Source: Deroplatys truncata
Taxonomy: Eukaryota; Arthropoda; Insecta; Mantodea; Mantidae
DNA: 64,000 nt
Direction: 5' to 3'
NCBI GenBank assembly: GCA_030765065.1
Contig: CM060990.1
Span: 215,241,290 to 215,305,289, forward strand
The notes under the pieces were generated by a model, which searched no databases, was not told the DNA's origin, and saw nothing but the letters and a program-made list of their open reading frames with translations. Every line of letters starts with the position of its first letter. The first letter of the stretch is position 1. The position numbers and the translations under genes were made by a program. Shown in pieces: positions 1 to 11,570 of this stretch.

Positions 1-93
1 GAGTAAAGTACCAAAATATATTTATAAGCTATATCAGTCTCAATTGTTAAAATTTAAAATTGCATGTTGCTCAGAAACAACAAAATTATTGCC

Positions 94-2104
94 ATGGCTG
101 AAAAATCCAATGCTAACACCCGTGTAGAGGGAGAAGTCAGGCTCTACCTCTGGGCCAGCATAATAATCACATTCTACCTGAGTCACATACTTTTCCAACG
201 CAAAACACACCGGAAGAGGCCACAATTAATATAGGAGATTCAGGACACAGCTCTGCCAATTTAATGCAGATGCTGCAGTCCATGCTCACAGCAACATTGA
301 GAGACGCGAATAGACAATTACAAGAAAGAATCACAACAAATAGCCAACAATTACAAGAAAAAATCATTACAAATAGGCAACAATTACAGGAACAGTTACA
401 ACAAAAAATCATAACAAATAGCCAACACTTATAAGAACAGTTACAAGAAAAAATCATAACAGATAGTCAACAAGTACAGGAACGATTGCAAAAACAAAAA
501 CACAGCAAATAGCCAACAAGTACAGGAAATGTTTGTAGCTAGCAATCAACAACTAAATAATGTACAGGAAATGTTAGAACAAATCAGTTTAGGGCAGGAA
601 AACATTCAATTAGAGGTTTTAACATTAAAACAAGAATTGCTAGTAAATAAAGGTGAAATAGCCACTTAGTCCGAATTTGTGACTACACAGGTAGACACAT
701 TAACAGCTAAGAACGAGGCAATGCAAAACCAGTTAGGGCAGGTAAAAGAAACCTTAGCACATAGCCAACAAACATTAGCAGAAAGGGTAGATTCGAAACT
801 CACAGCAGTCAAGAAAGTGATAACTGCGTCTCAGGTAGCCAATTCATATGAAATTAATGAACTTAGAAATGCAGTGCATGACAAAGACATTAATGAGTTA
901 AGGAATTCTGTAGAAAGATTAAAACTGAAACTTACCGCAAGTACAAGTTCACCTAGTGTATGCCAAAGATCGGCGGACCCCGGCAGCACTCCATTGTTAC
1001 CGGGCGAGGCCACCAACAATGTACACAATTCATGTAATTATGATGTGAATGCTAGAAGTGTAACACCACCGGTCACCTGCTCTCATAACAACAGTAATCT
1101 AAATTCATACTTGCTAAATGAGTTGTCACCGCCAATATTTGATGAGGTAAAAGGGGATCATCCAAAAGAATTTATTAGTGACTTGGAACAATATTTTAGA
1201 TTTAAAGCCACTCCAGACGAGATAAAATTAATTGTTCTGCGAAACTGCTTAAAAGGGCGTGCACTGAACGGGCTGCGTCTCACGTTGGGGGATTATTTAT
1301 CGTACAGTGAGTTTAAACAGGCTTTACTATTACGTTACTGGGGACCAACAGAAGTTAACAAAGTAAGACTACAGCTCAACAATGGCCACTATAACCAGAA
1401 TATTCACGGCAGCTTGATTCATTACGTCCTCAAATTGTCACAAGAGCAAACCAATAGAGCCGCCACTGTCAGACACAGAAGTGATTGTTCTACTCATCAA
1501 CCACTTTGACTCTCAAATAAGAAATGGACTAATTGTTGCACAACCGCAAACAATTTCCAAAATGCTGGAGCTCATCACAGCTTTCGACCACAAGCCCAGC
1601 ACAAGCACCACGTGACACACACAGAAGAGCATCTATACACAAGATGGCCGCCAGTCACCACCATTTTCGGCGACCGTGGCAAGAGCCCCTCAATATAACA
1701 ATGAACGGCAGCCGACGTCACCAAGGACAAGAAATAGATTCCAGACACCACCATATGAGAGAAGACAGCAACCATATCAACCCCATAGACAACACAGGCC
1801 ACAGGGAAGAGCAGCAAACATTAACCATATTCTCTATACAGGACGGAGCCATTATCACCCAGATTACCGCAACAATGGAGGCAGAAACTCGCATGATAGA
1901 AACGTGCACCAAGGAAACCGTGACAGACGCCGGAGATATTCCAATGGATCAGAGAGACACAGTCCGGTACCCTCACAGATCATCGAAAACACGAGCATTG
2001 GGAGAAGATGGGGATCAAACCCGGAATTAAACAATGGCCATCCAAACACAAGCAACAATCAGAATCCGGGAAACCAAGCCCAGGTGTTTGCAGGGGCCAG
2101 GTAA
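94..2104 (+). pseudogene. gag: Gypsy-A copy 1 gag (frameshifted)
   Basis: Structural protein that would assemble the retrotransposon particle and bind its RNA. The ATG at 94 opens with MAEKSNA, identical to copy 2. The N-terminal third is glutamine-rich coiled coil. The central part (about 1120-1500) is capsid-like with the run LKGRALNGLRLTLGDYLSYSEF. The C-terminal part (about 1676-2104, another frame) is rich in arginine, asparagine and glutamine, for example DRRRRYSNGS, and probably binds RNA in place of the usual zinc knuckles, which are absent. Frame changes and stops occur before 240, near 430, near 670 and between 1500 and 1676. No alternative identity is likely; the decay is certain. 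Confidence 0.85.
310..540 (+). repeat. Degenerate tandem repeat encoding the gag coiled coil
   Basis: Repeats of a roughly 30-60 base unit reading like 'aatagccaacaattacaag' recur about six times and encode NSQQLQE-type heptads. Copy 2 has fewer units over 31890-32030. Unit number therefore differs between copies, and indels here have broken the frame in copy 1. Confidence 0.7.
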
Positions 2105-2180
2105 ACACCTTAGACACTGCTGACAGAAACAATCGTCACACTCATGGACCATTGATTCGATACAGAAGTGCAACAATGAC

Positions 2181-2605
2181 GTGGAACACAACAGTACTCA
2201 CAAGAGATCAGGAAATAAGGAAAACAATGAATCGCCGAGAATTACAGTGGACATAATGGATATCACTACAACAGAACTATTAGACACCGGAGCAAATATT
2301 TCTGTGTGTTCGGAAGATTATTTTCAACAATTCTTAGACAGAAAAATTAAAATAATGTCGCTACCCAACAAAAATGTTTATTGTACTGTGGCAATATCGA
2401 AAAGGGCAGAACAGGTAAATCACCAAGCCATCCTTTCCATTAAATTAGGAAACAAAATATTTAATGTAATTTTCTTAATCGTGCCACGGCTGCAACAAAA
2501 GGTAATTATTGGTGCAGATTGTTTTTATGCTTGGGGAGCGATTATAAATTTTGAGGACAAATGTATATCCTTGGAGCAGGGAACTATTCAAGTACCGTAC
2601 GACGA
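2181..2605 (+). pseudogene. Gypsy-A copy 1 aspartic protease, 3' part displaced by LINE A
   Basis: Retroviral-type aspartic protease that would cut the gag-pol polyprotein. The active site LLDTGANISVC is at about 2275-2310, and a flap/hydrophobic segment with VIIGADCFYAWGA follows near 2500-2540. The ORF lies in a different frame from gag, consistent with frameshift expression or with decay. At 2605 the reading is cut by LINE A. The homologous uninterrupted sequence in copy 2 (33672-34076) shows that the protein continues at 8554. It starts about 80 bases after the gag stop. Confidence 0.85.
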
Positions 2606-2934
2606 AATGGGATAAAGATGCGGTTTAAGGGCCTTAAACAGCTAAGGTCATCAGCGCCCTTACAAAGTATAAAATTTAATGTCCAAAAAGAAAAGTCTGA
2701 TAAAAAACGCATAATTAAAAAACGGGACACATACCCGCGATGTCCAAAAGGTAAAAAACAAAACACCAAATTCCCAAAACGAACACACTAAAAGCATGGT
2801 CAGTAAAAGAGTAAAACAACGTGTCAAGAACTGTAGAATGCGAGGGACACGAGCGCCAGGAGTTCACTGGGGAGGAGATGCCCCATTAAAAATACAATAT
2901 AAAATCACACAGTCAAATGACGCTCAGCGCATTA

Positions 2935-5900
2935 AATGCGTCTGGTAAATCCAATTCACTGACAAAATGTAAAAGACATTATACAGCACGCGCGTCGTCT
3001 GCCAAAACGTTGGCTAGGCCAACAGGCAGACCAACACGAACGCGCAACGGAGCTAAAACTTGACACTCTGCTAAAATGTGACGCACCATTAAGGGCGCAT
3101 CACACTGCTCACAGAGTGGTGCGGGTCAACACTGAACAGTATCTATGGCTAAAAAGACAATGTAAGGTTCGTAAGCGAGCTAAAAGTACCTCTTCCCGAC
3201 GACACGAACTAGAAGAGGTACCCCAGACTAACGGGAGAGGCTTAACCGCCCGTAACTTGTTCCCCCGAAGGGCCATGCACTCATCCCTCCAAAACGAGAG
3301 GATGCGGCTACGTAAAATAACAAACAAATCTGTGGAGGGAACAACAGCAGTAAAAAATCTGGGTAATAAAATCGCCGATTTGGCAGCGGCGTGGGCAGAC
3401 TCGTTCCCTGAGATGGCCACATGACCTGGAATCCACATGAAGGAGACGCGGATGCCAGAGGCACCAAGCCAGTGGACCAGGTCATGTATGCGCTGTACGA
3501 GGGGGTGGTAATTGTACAGCGCGCGAATACTTTGAAGAGCACTCAGGGAGTCTGAACAAATAAAACAGTGACGTAAGTCGTGCCGCTGGACGTATAAAAG
3601 TGACTGGTAAATACTAAAAAGTTCGGCGGTGAAAATCGAACATTGCCCGGGTAAACGAAATGTAAAACTACGATGACCATCAACAAAGGCACACCCTAGT
3701 CCAACATCAGTCTTAGACCCATCAGTATATATAAAACGAAAGTCTCCGAACTCAGCCTGAAGTTCTAAAAAAGCCGATCTAAGAACTGAAGAAGGGGTCT
3801 CATTCTTCGGCATTGACGTCAACCCAAGGTGACAGTGGACCTCAGCGCGCAACCTTGGAGGAAAGCGCGTTTCCCCCCTTGGAAGGACCGGCGCTGGCGC
3901 AAAGTCCAAATGCCGAAGAAGCTTTCGAAATCGAACCCCTTGAGGGAGCAAGGCAGAGGAGCTAACGAAATATTGCCGATCAAGCGAATCTTCGTAAAAT
4001 ACCTCGAAATACGGGTGGTCAGGCAAGCTTGAGAGTCGACAGGCATAGCTGCACAAAAGCATCTCACGCCTGAAAGACAGCGGAGGCTCTGCAGCTTCAG
4101 CATACAGACTAGGTACAGGGCTGTTTTAAAAGGCCCCCGTAGCGAATCTTATGCCACGATGGTGAATGGCATTCAATCGACGTAATACAGATGGACGCGC
4201 CGAAGAATAGAAAATGCACCCGTAATCAAGCTTGGATCGGACCAAAGAGCGATAAAGATGTAGAAGGACGGTCCGATCAGCTCCCCAGGATGTGCCACTT
4301 AAAACACGTAAACGATTAAGAGAATGGTCACACTTTGCTTTTAAAAACGAAATGTGCGAAATCCAGCTCAGCTTCCTATCAAAGATCAACCCCAAAAATT
4401 TCACCTCGTCTGCAAAGGGAACTATCCCTGGCCCAAGATGGAGAGAGGGCAGAGGGAAAGCCTTCCGGCGCCAGAAATTGATGCAGACGGATTTCTAGGC
4501 GGAGAAATTAAAGCCGTTGGCGTTACTCCAGGCGTAGAGACGGGCGATACAGCTCTGGAGACGGCGATCGAGTAGACAGGTCAGCCGTGAACTGCAATAA
4601 ATGGCAAAATCGTCAACAAAAAGGGACGATGAAATGCCAGGTGGAATACAATCAACAATGGGGTTGATAGCAATCGCAAACACTGTGACACTGAGTACAG
4701 AGCCCTGCGGTACTCCGTTCTCTTGAATAAAACGACTAGATAAAACCGAGCCCACACGTACACGAAAGACGCGGCCCGTCATAAACTCCCGAAGAAATAT
4801 GGGAAGACGACCGCACATATTCCATGCGTGAAGTGTACGTAAAATGCCGCCCCTCCAACAAGTGTCATAAGCTTTCTCCAGGTCAAAAAACACAGCCACG
4901 GTTTGACACTTTCTCAGAAATCCAATTATAATATGCGTCGACAGGAACACCAGGTGGTCGACGGTAGATTGATGGCGACGAAATCCGCACTGAGCGTTCG
5001 CTAGAAGTTTCTGAGACTCAAGCCACCATGGCAACCGCCCGTTGATCATGCGCTCCATCACCTTGCAAATGCAACTCCTGAGGGAGATAGGGCGGTAGCT
5101 GGAAGGTAGTTGGCGATCCTTCCCAGGCTTAAGAATAGGGACAATGGTGGCTTCGCGCCAAACGGAAGGAAAAAAGCCGTCTTGCCAAATACGGTTATAG
5201 ACCTGTAAGAGAAAGAGTTTACAGTCGACTGATAGGTTCTGTAACATCAGGACATTGCCGTACGGTCCAGGAGCGGAGTGCCTAGAGCAATGAAGAGCGT
5301 GCTCCAGCTCCCTAATCGTGAAAAGTTCATTATAGTATTCATTATTAGCAGACCGAAAATTATGTGTTGCGGAATCCAGCCGGTCTTTAATAGAGCGAAA
5401 GCCGGCGGAATAATGGTCTGAACTGGAAACCGCCTCAAAGGCAGCACCCTGAATGTTAGCAATGGCAGCCGGATCCACTATGCTGGCATTGGAAACCTGT
5501 AGGCCAGACACAGTCCAATGTGATACTTTACCGGAGAAGCAACGAAGTTTATCCCAAAACAACAACGGAAGGTGTGAAGCGGTTAAAAGACTCGACAAAA
5601 GGAGTCCAAGATGCCTTCTTGCTATCCTGAATAATCCGACGAGCCCTGGCGTGCAATTGTTTAAAAGTAACCAAATTATCAAGTGTAGGGTGTCGCCGAA
5701 ATACCCTAAGCGTAGTCCTACGAGCACGAACGGCGTCCCGACAATCCTCCTTCCACCACGGAACAGGAATACGCCGAGGGTGAGAGGATGATTGGGGAAT
5801 TGTGCGTTCGGCGGCAGATAGAATCGTAGACGTAAGGTGCTGCACTATATGTTTAACGTCAGTGAAGCACTGGTCCGCAAAAGACACGAGGCTGGAATGC

Positions 5901-6640
5901 AATATCCAGTCGGCTTTTCTGAATATCCAGGTAGGTACTCTGGAGTGCTGGACGTGGTGAGACAAAAGAGAAACGATGCAGGGGTAATGGGCGCTGGAGT
6001 AGGTGTCAGCGACGACGTTCCACTGCAAACGACTAGCAAGCTGGATGGAGCAAACGGCAAGATATAAGTGAGAGAACAAACCAGAAGAATCAGAAATAAA
6101 AGTAGGTTCACCTGTATTGAGGATGGGGAGATTGAACTGGTAAAAAGTGCCGGAAAGAAGAGTTCCCCTCGCACAAGCCCTTGGTGAACCTCACAGGGGA
6201 TGATGGGCATTAAAATCTCCCAAAGAAGAAATGGTGTTGGGAGAGCGGACAAGAGATCTCGAACGTCCGCTTGAGCGAGGGGAGACGATGGAGGTGAATA
6301 CACAGAGGAAACAGAAAGGAAAAAGCCGGGTAATTGAAGCCTAACGGCAACAGCTTGCAAGTCGGACGTAAGAGTGAGAGTTTGAAAATGAATGTCGTTA
6401 CGCACTAATGACATGACACCTCCATGAGCAGGAGCACCCTCCTCCGGTTCAAGATCGTAGCGAACCGGAGTATACCCTCGATGATCAAAAGGGTCCCGAG
6501 GGCGAAGCTTGGTGTCCTGCAAACACACGACCATAGGGGAATGGGAACGCAATAAAAGTTGCAGTACCGCCTAATGCGATCTTACACCACGTACATTCCA
6601 GGTCAGGATAGCCATCAAGAAAAGGGATATACTGTCTACT
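2935..6640 (-). pseudogene. LINE A ORF2: endonuclease, reverse transcriptase, ribonuclease H (frameshifted)
   Basis: ORF2 nicks target DNA and copies the element RNA. In reading order, the apurinic-type endonuclease (about 6550-5850) has VVCLQDTKL and SVYSPPSSP. The reverse transcriptase (about 5727-4126) has the finger/palm run SYRPISLRSC and the catalytic FVDDFAIY. A ribonuclease H domain (about 3800-3250) shows FIYTDGSKTDVGLGCAF. A short Cys/His tail (about 3150-2940) follows. The endonuclease motif GDFNAHH, intact in LINE B, is frameshifted here near 6210. At least five frame changes occur. The family's usual ORF2 is one polypeptide of about 1200 residues, which fits this span. Confidence 0.88.
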
Positions 6641-6652
6641 TAGAAGGGCGGC

Positions 6653-7924
6653 TTAAAATAACTTTATGCTTAACCTCGGAACTCGGGCTTTTGGTATGGA
6701 GTTGGTCAGACTCCATTGGCTTCTTGAAGGGAGGACCCACGCGCTCAGTGCCAAAAACCGATTCAAGCGCCGTGAATCGGTTCTGGGTGGCAACGGGTGA
6801 AGGTGCCGTTGAGCGCGGCTAGTCCCAGGAGCATCCTGGGACTGCGACATTCGAGGAGGAGAAGGTGAACTCTTCTTACTGTGTGCAGGCGGATGGTCCT
6901 TCAAAAAATCTTGTCTACGAAATTTCTGCTTCAATTTTTTCTGAGTTCCTTGTGACTGCATAACCTTTAGACCAGGTGTAGAGGGCTTGGTAACAGTAGC
7001 TGAAATGGACGGCCGGATGGTAGTGGCAGTCAATGCAGTCATGGTCCAGGTTTGAGTCTCTGCATCCTTCCGGTGTACTGGCGAGGCAACAACAGAACTG
7101 AAGGTTCCCGATCGCAGGAGCAAAGGTTGTCGCGCATGGTAACGCCTCCGGGCTTAGGAGAAGGAGAGTTTCTCCTTTACCCGGATCTCCTGGATCGCCT
7201 TCTCGTCTAAGTACCGCGGACAGTTGGCAAATGAAGCAGAATGAGACCCTTTGCAATTAACGCAGACGGGTCCTGATGAACAGGTACCTTCGTGTGACGG
7301 CTGGCTACATGAGGCACAGAGGGAAACGTCACACTTACAAGAGACTTGCGTATGCCCAAAACGCTGGCATTTGAAACAACGCAGAGGTCTAGGAATATAG
7401 GGCCTCACAGCAACACGTTCGTACCCTGCTGAAATACTAGTGGGCAGATCGACGCCATCAAACGTGAGAAACAGGGTACGTGTAGGTACCAGCACACCTT
7501 CGCTTTTAGCCTGCACTCGATGAACCGCTGTAAACTTTTGGTCGGAAAGATATTCGACCAGCTCATCGTCTGATATTCCGTCGAGGCTGTGAGTGGTGAC
7601 GACGCCTCGACAGGAATTCAAGGTGCGGTGCTTCTCAACACGGATAGGATAACCGTGGAGAAGCATGGCGCGCAGCAAGGTCTTACTTTGTTGATCGGAC
7701 TTACTCTGAACCAACAATGAACCGTTTCGTAGGCGAGTGCAGGAATGAACAGGACCAACAATTGAGTCAATGCCCTTCTGTACTATAAAAGGGTTCACCT
7801 TCTCGAATGATTGTCCTTCCTCTGTGCAGGTAATCACTAAGTAACAACCAGCTTTTGGTGGGGCTACTTCTGTTGCAACGACTTTTCGGCGCTTGTTGTT
7901 AACAATGGAGAAAGGGTGCTCCAT
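6653..7924 (-). pseudogene. LINE A ORF1: zinc-knuckle nucleic-acid-binding protein
   Basis: RNA-binding chaperone of the LINE ribonucleoprotein. It starts at ATG 7924 (MEHPFSIVNNKRRK). An RRM-like N-terminal part is followed by three zinc knuckles near residues 180-245: CFKCQRFGHTQVSCKC, CASCSQPSHEGTC and CVNCKGSHSASFANC. A stop occurs at about 7154. The basic, proline- and serine-rich C-terminal part continues in other frames to about 6653, as judged from LINE C, where the same stretch is readable. The upstream neighbour is the LINE 5' untranslated region and ORF2 follows downstream. Confidence 0.87.
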
Positions 7925-8542
7925 AGCGAAAACAAATCCTCCACCATTGCAACCGTCTCCGACCTCGGGCTCTGACTTCCCGGGCGTTACCCCGGCTTGG
8001 GTGAGTGGCCTATCTATACCTATCTCACCCCAGGGTCACACCTCCCAGAACATAGACAGAGGGACCCAATCGCCGTCAGCAGCTCATGCAATGCCCCCCC
8101 GCGGGACTGCAGTTGAACAGCGGATACGAACACAAACCCTACATGACGACCCCGGGTGGTGGGGATGGCGCCATTACCCACTCACCCAGCTGCGCACCCA
8201 GTGCGCGGGTATCCGTCAGGCTGTGTCCACGGAGGATTAAAAGATAAAATAAATAAAACTGTGTGGGCGTTTCGCACGCAAGGTAGGCCGGCGAGGAAGA
8301 AAAAGAGATGTGCGAATGTCGTGGTGCGAAATGGCCGGAAATTGACAAGGGAAGAAAGAAGCGATGGCGAGGTGCGGTATAAATGTAATGCAAAGAACGC
8401 ACGAGAGCCTACCTTGTGTCCCCGGTCACGAAAGAGAACCCACCTCGACCGGACGGGGATGAAGCGATGAGGATGGCGATGAGTGGCTCGGGAACTCCCG
8501 GTACGCCAAAACCCGTACTCACATAAACTGAGCCCCTGGGGG
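7925..8542 (-). other. LINE A 5' untranslated region
   Basis: About 620 bases without a coding frame of note. The terminal 70 bases (8475-8542) contain a block reading 'acgccaaaacccgtac' preceded by 'tggctcggga'. The same block sits at the 5' end of the divergent LINE C (about 50205-50240). Conservation at the extreme 5' end of two subfamilies suggests an internal promoter or RNP-assembly element; this is inference. Confidence 0.6.
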
Positions 8543-8553
8543 CCGTACGACGG

Positions 8554-8962
8554 AGAAAATTTAAATAGAAACAGCAATCCCAGCGAGGAGGAAAACCGAC
8601 TTTGCGAGGAGGAATTCTTTGTGGAAACAATCACGGTACAAAATGAATTTATGATCGACATTATCAATGTGAATAAGGAATCACAAAATATTACTACAGA
8701 AGGCGAGGATTGCGAAGAAGCACTTTATGTCCACACGCAAGCAATTAACGAAAGGTCGGAACACCTTGACCTGTACATGCTGACTGCCGACCGGCTGCCA
8801 AGGGAGAAAAAACTGGTCCAGGCCCCGCGTCAAGAGATGTTGACAGCCGACAAAGAGCTCGCAGCTCAGATAAGACAAACAGTAGCAGCGGCACAAAACC
8901 TGTCGGATCACCAAAGAAAACAATTGTCACTTGTACTTTGGAAGAACAAGGAAGTCTTTTAA
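8554..8962 (+). pseudogene. Gypsy-A copy 1 pol: protease-RT linker resuming after LINE A
   Basis: Continuation of the pol frame interrupted at 2605. It matches copy 2 at 34030-34340 (ENLN..., MIDIINVNKESQNITTEG). The segment joins protease to reverse transcriptase and ends with SLVLWKNKEVF at a TAA (8960). After this the reading shifts frame into the reverse transcriptase. No enzyme motif is visible; it is annotated from position and from copy 2. Confidence 0.75.
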
Positions 8963-8969
8963 TCGCAAC

Positions 8970-9840
8970 CAGGACGTTGTTCAACCTACACACATTCGTT
9001 TGAAATCAAACCAATTGCCCCATATACACACAAGTGCGGCAACCTACCATTTGGGATAAGGGAACAGGCTGATGATGTTATCCCAGAAATGATTAATAAT
9101 GACATAATAGAACTCTCCAACCCAAAGTATATCAATCCATGTTGTTGGTTGAGAAAGCCAAATGGCAAACTACGCATGACCTTAGACGCCAGGAAGCTAA
9201 ATTCAGTCACACAGCTCGACCATTTCAGAACTGAAGGTATCGATCAACTACTGGCACGTGTAAAAAGCGGAAAATATTTTTCAAGTATAGATATAGTACA
9301 AGCCTTCTGGCAGATTCTGCTATACGAAAACTTAAGGCAATTTACAGGATTCTTTCACAAAGGAAAAATATTTTCTTTCAAAGTCGTGCGATTTGGTTTG
9401 TCTACAAGCAGCGCAGCGCTTCTAAAAGCAGTCCATTCCATGTTTGGCGAATCCACAGCCAACTTTGTTGTACAATATGCGGGCGATTTTTTAATTTACG
9501 ACTCTGTTATTGACCAACACATACGCCGTATTGATTATGTCTTATCCACGCTAAAGAACCATAGAATGACAATCAACATTGAGAAATGTCGCTTCTTTGT
9601 CACGGAAACGAACTTTCTGGGATACATCATATCCAAAAATGGCATAAAACCCAAACCAGAACGTATAGAGAGCATACGTCAGATACCTGAGCCCAGGGAG
9701 TTGAAACAACTCAGAAGATTCTTCGGCATCATCCAATACCAAAGTAAATTTCTAGAGAGCTTCGCCAAGGAAGCTGCGCCACTCAGAAAACTTCTGCAGA
9801 AAAAGTAAAATGGACCAGGAAGGAAGAAGAAAAAGAGGCG
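8970..9840 (+). pseudogene. Gypsy-A copy 1 reverse transcriptase
   Basis: Copies element RNA into DNA. Visible motifs are CCWLRKPNGKLRMTLDARKLN (finger), YFSSIDIVQAFWQI (first catalytic Asp, about 9275-9315), VVRFGLSTSSAALLKAV, and the palm motif region YAGDFLIYD at about 9477-9502. The normal YxDD box is therefore changed to YAGD. A thumb/connection segment ELKQLRRFFGIIQYQSKFL ends at about 9760. A stop near 9808 and another at 9857 separate it from ribonuclease H. The altered catalytic box would by itself be expected to kill activity. Confidence 0.87.
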
Positions 9841-9858
9841 TTCCAAAGAATAAAATAA

Positions 9859-10329
9859 TTGTTCGCTAAAACTGTTTTACTGGAACGACCAATAGACGGT
9901 GTCCCCTTCCACATATATTCGGATGCCAGCGTGGGAGGTTATGGAAGTGTATTATGCCAGATATACAGAGAAGACAATATGCACGTAATCGCCACTGCAT
10001 CAAGAGAACTGACCACAACAGAAAGAAACGCCTGTGTCAGTGAACTGGAAATTCGGGTCATATACGTCTCCTTGCAGAAATTTAAGCAGTTCGTTTACAA
10101 CTGCAAGATCATAATACACACAGATCACATAAGCTTAGAATTTATCAAAGAATGTAAATTAACGAGTAGCAAGATTTCACGCTACATACATGAAATTTTG
10201 TCATACGATGTGGATATAATACACATACCCGGGGTCGTTAACGTTTCCAGCGATGTGCTATCTCGGCTCCCGCGGTGCAACTCACTATCGGAAATAACAG
10301 CAGGCCTTTCCATGAGATTAAACTTATGA
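9859..10329 (+). pseudogene. Gypsy-A copy 1 ribonuclease H
   Basis: Removes RNA from RNA-DNA hybrids during reverse transcription. It shows the first catalytic Asp in FHIYSDASVGGYGSVL, the Glu-containing stretch ELEIRVIYVSLQKF, IIIHTDHISLEFI, and the C-terminal VVNVSSDVLSRL (the N-x-x-[SA]-D-x-LSR motif). It follows the reverse transcriptase closely and is separated from it by decay-related stops. The same domain in Gypsy-B is at about 18531-18790 on the minus strand. Confidence 0.85.
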
Positions 10330-10499
10330 CCTTACAGATAGAGAGCAAACAAAATATCACAAAAGCTCTAAGAGACATAAAATTGTGGCGGGAGAACGAT
10401 GGAGATACAAAAACACTGTTACAAACGGCACCAGAGATAACAGGGAACCCTACAGCCACAATTGGCAAGCATAAAAACGTCCTATACAAATTACATGGT

Positions 10500-11570
10500 G
10501 ATCCACCGAGGTGGAAACTTACATACCAAAAACACTCGAAACATTGTTGATAGCCGCATTCCACCAATCACTCGTCCATGCTGGATCAGAGCGTACAGCC
10601 TTAAACATTTAGAACATTTTTATGTAAAAAAACTAAACCAAAAGGTCGAAAATTCATATCAACCTGCAAACTGTGGCAATTAGCAAAACCGATAAACGTG
10701 AAGTTTGACACACAGATGCAGTCGGTAATCCGAGAACAGCCAAGAATACTGATTTGCATGTACACACACGGTCCGCTACCAATTAGTAAATTTGGCACAA
10801 AACTCATTCTGGTGTTTTTAGACTTTTTTCGAAGTATACGAAAATATATCGCATAAAGCACATTAAAGCTATGACATGTGCCAGAAAGTTAATCAATGAT
10901 TACATTCCAGAATGTGGAATGCTAAGCTCCCTCTTATGTGATAATGCTACGGCTCAAAGGAGCAAGTTGTTTAAAAAGGCGCTAAACGACAAAGGAATAA
11001 AATTGTACCACAGCTCTAATTATTATCCACAAGGGAACATGTCAGAGCGCATTCTAAGGGATATTAACGGTTATTTTAGAATTTTGTACCACAAACGCCA
11101 CACAGGATGTTATGACCATTGCAAAAACATTGAGTTCATCATCAATAATTCGGTGAACGCTACTACAGGCTACGCGCCGGTCCAACTGCAATTTGGAAGA
11201 AAACCGGAACCCATACTTAAGAACACGCCGGAAACCATACCTAAGGAACTGGAGGAAACACCACTGGAACAATGACGGAAATCCCTGGTAAGAATTCGAA
11301 AAAAAGCAGACTAGAGAAAAAGATCAGCCAAAAGGCACCGGAAGAAGTGGACACCACAACTTGGGGATCTCGTACTCGTCAGGAATAAGAAGAAGTCGTT
11401 AGCCTGGAGCAAGGAATATCATCAAATGTACCTACTGTACAGAGGGCCAGCGAGGATAACAGCCCAGTTTGGTCCACACACTTACCAATTAAAGGGTTTA
11501 GATGACAACAAAATTTGGGGTACCTATCATCGGCAACTGTTAAAGCTGTTTAAAACTTAAACCAGTTGTT
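10500..11570 (+). pseudogene. Gypsy-A copy 1 integrase
   Basis: Inserts the element DNA into the host genome. A His-His zinc-binding start is readable near 10555-10680 (AFHQSLVHAGS, CKLWQLAK). The catalytic core runs from about 10690 to 11170, with LICMYTHGPLP, LSSLLCDNATAQRS (second acidic residue) and NYYPQGNMSERILRDI (catalytic Glu region). The stretch NATTGYAPVQLQFGRKPEP marks the end of the core. The C-terminal tail near 11400-11570 ends LLKLFKT. Frame changes occur near 10680, 10860 and 11275. Confidence 0.83.

Larger units (their letters stand above)
2606..8542 (-). mobile_element. I-like LINE with ribonuclease H (LINE A), nearly full length, inserted in Gypsy-A
   Basis: Non-LTR retrotransposon on the minus strand: 5' untranslated region, ORF1 (nucleic-acid-binding protein with three zinc knuckles), ORF2 (endonuclease, reverse transcriptase, ribonuclease H, C-terminal Cys/His motif). 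It is flanked by an 11-bp duplication: ccgtacgacga at 2595-2605 and ccgtacgacgg at 8543-8553. Copy 2 of Gypsy-A has the equivalent site only once, which proves the insertion. The 3' end lies at the low coordinate. Ribonuclease H after the reverse transcriptase points to the I/LOA group rather than Jockey. Frameshifts make it inactive. Confidence 0.92.

Noticed and set aside
3116-6822. Plus-strand open frames across LINE A
   Set aside because: Antisense shadows of ORF2 and ORF1; they have no motifs of their own.
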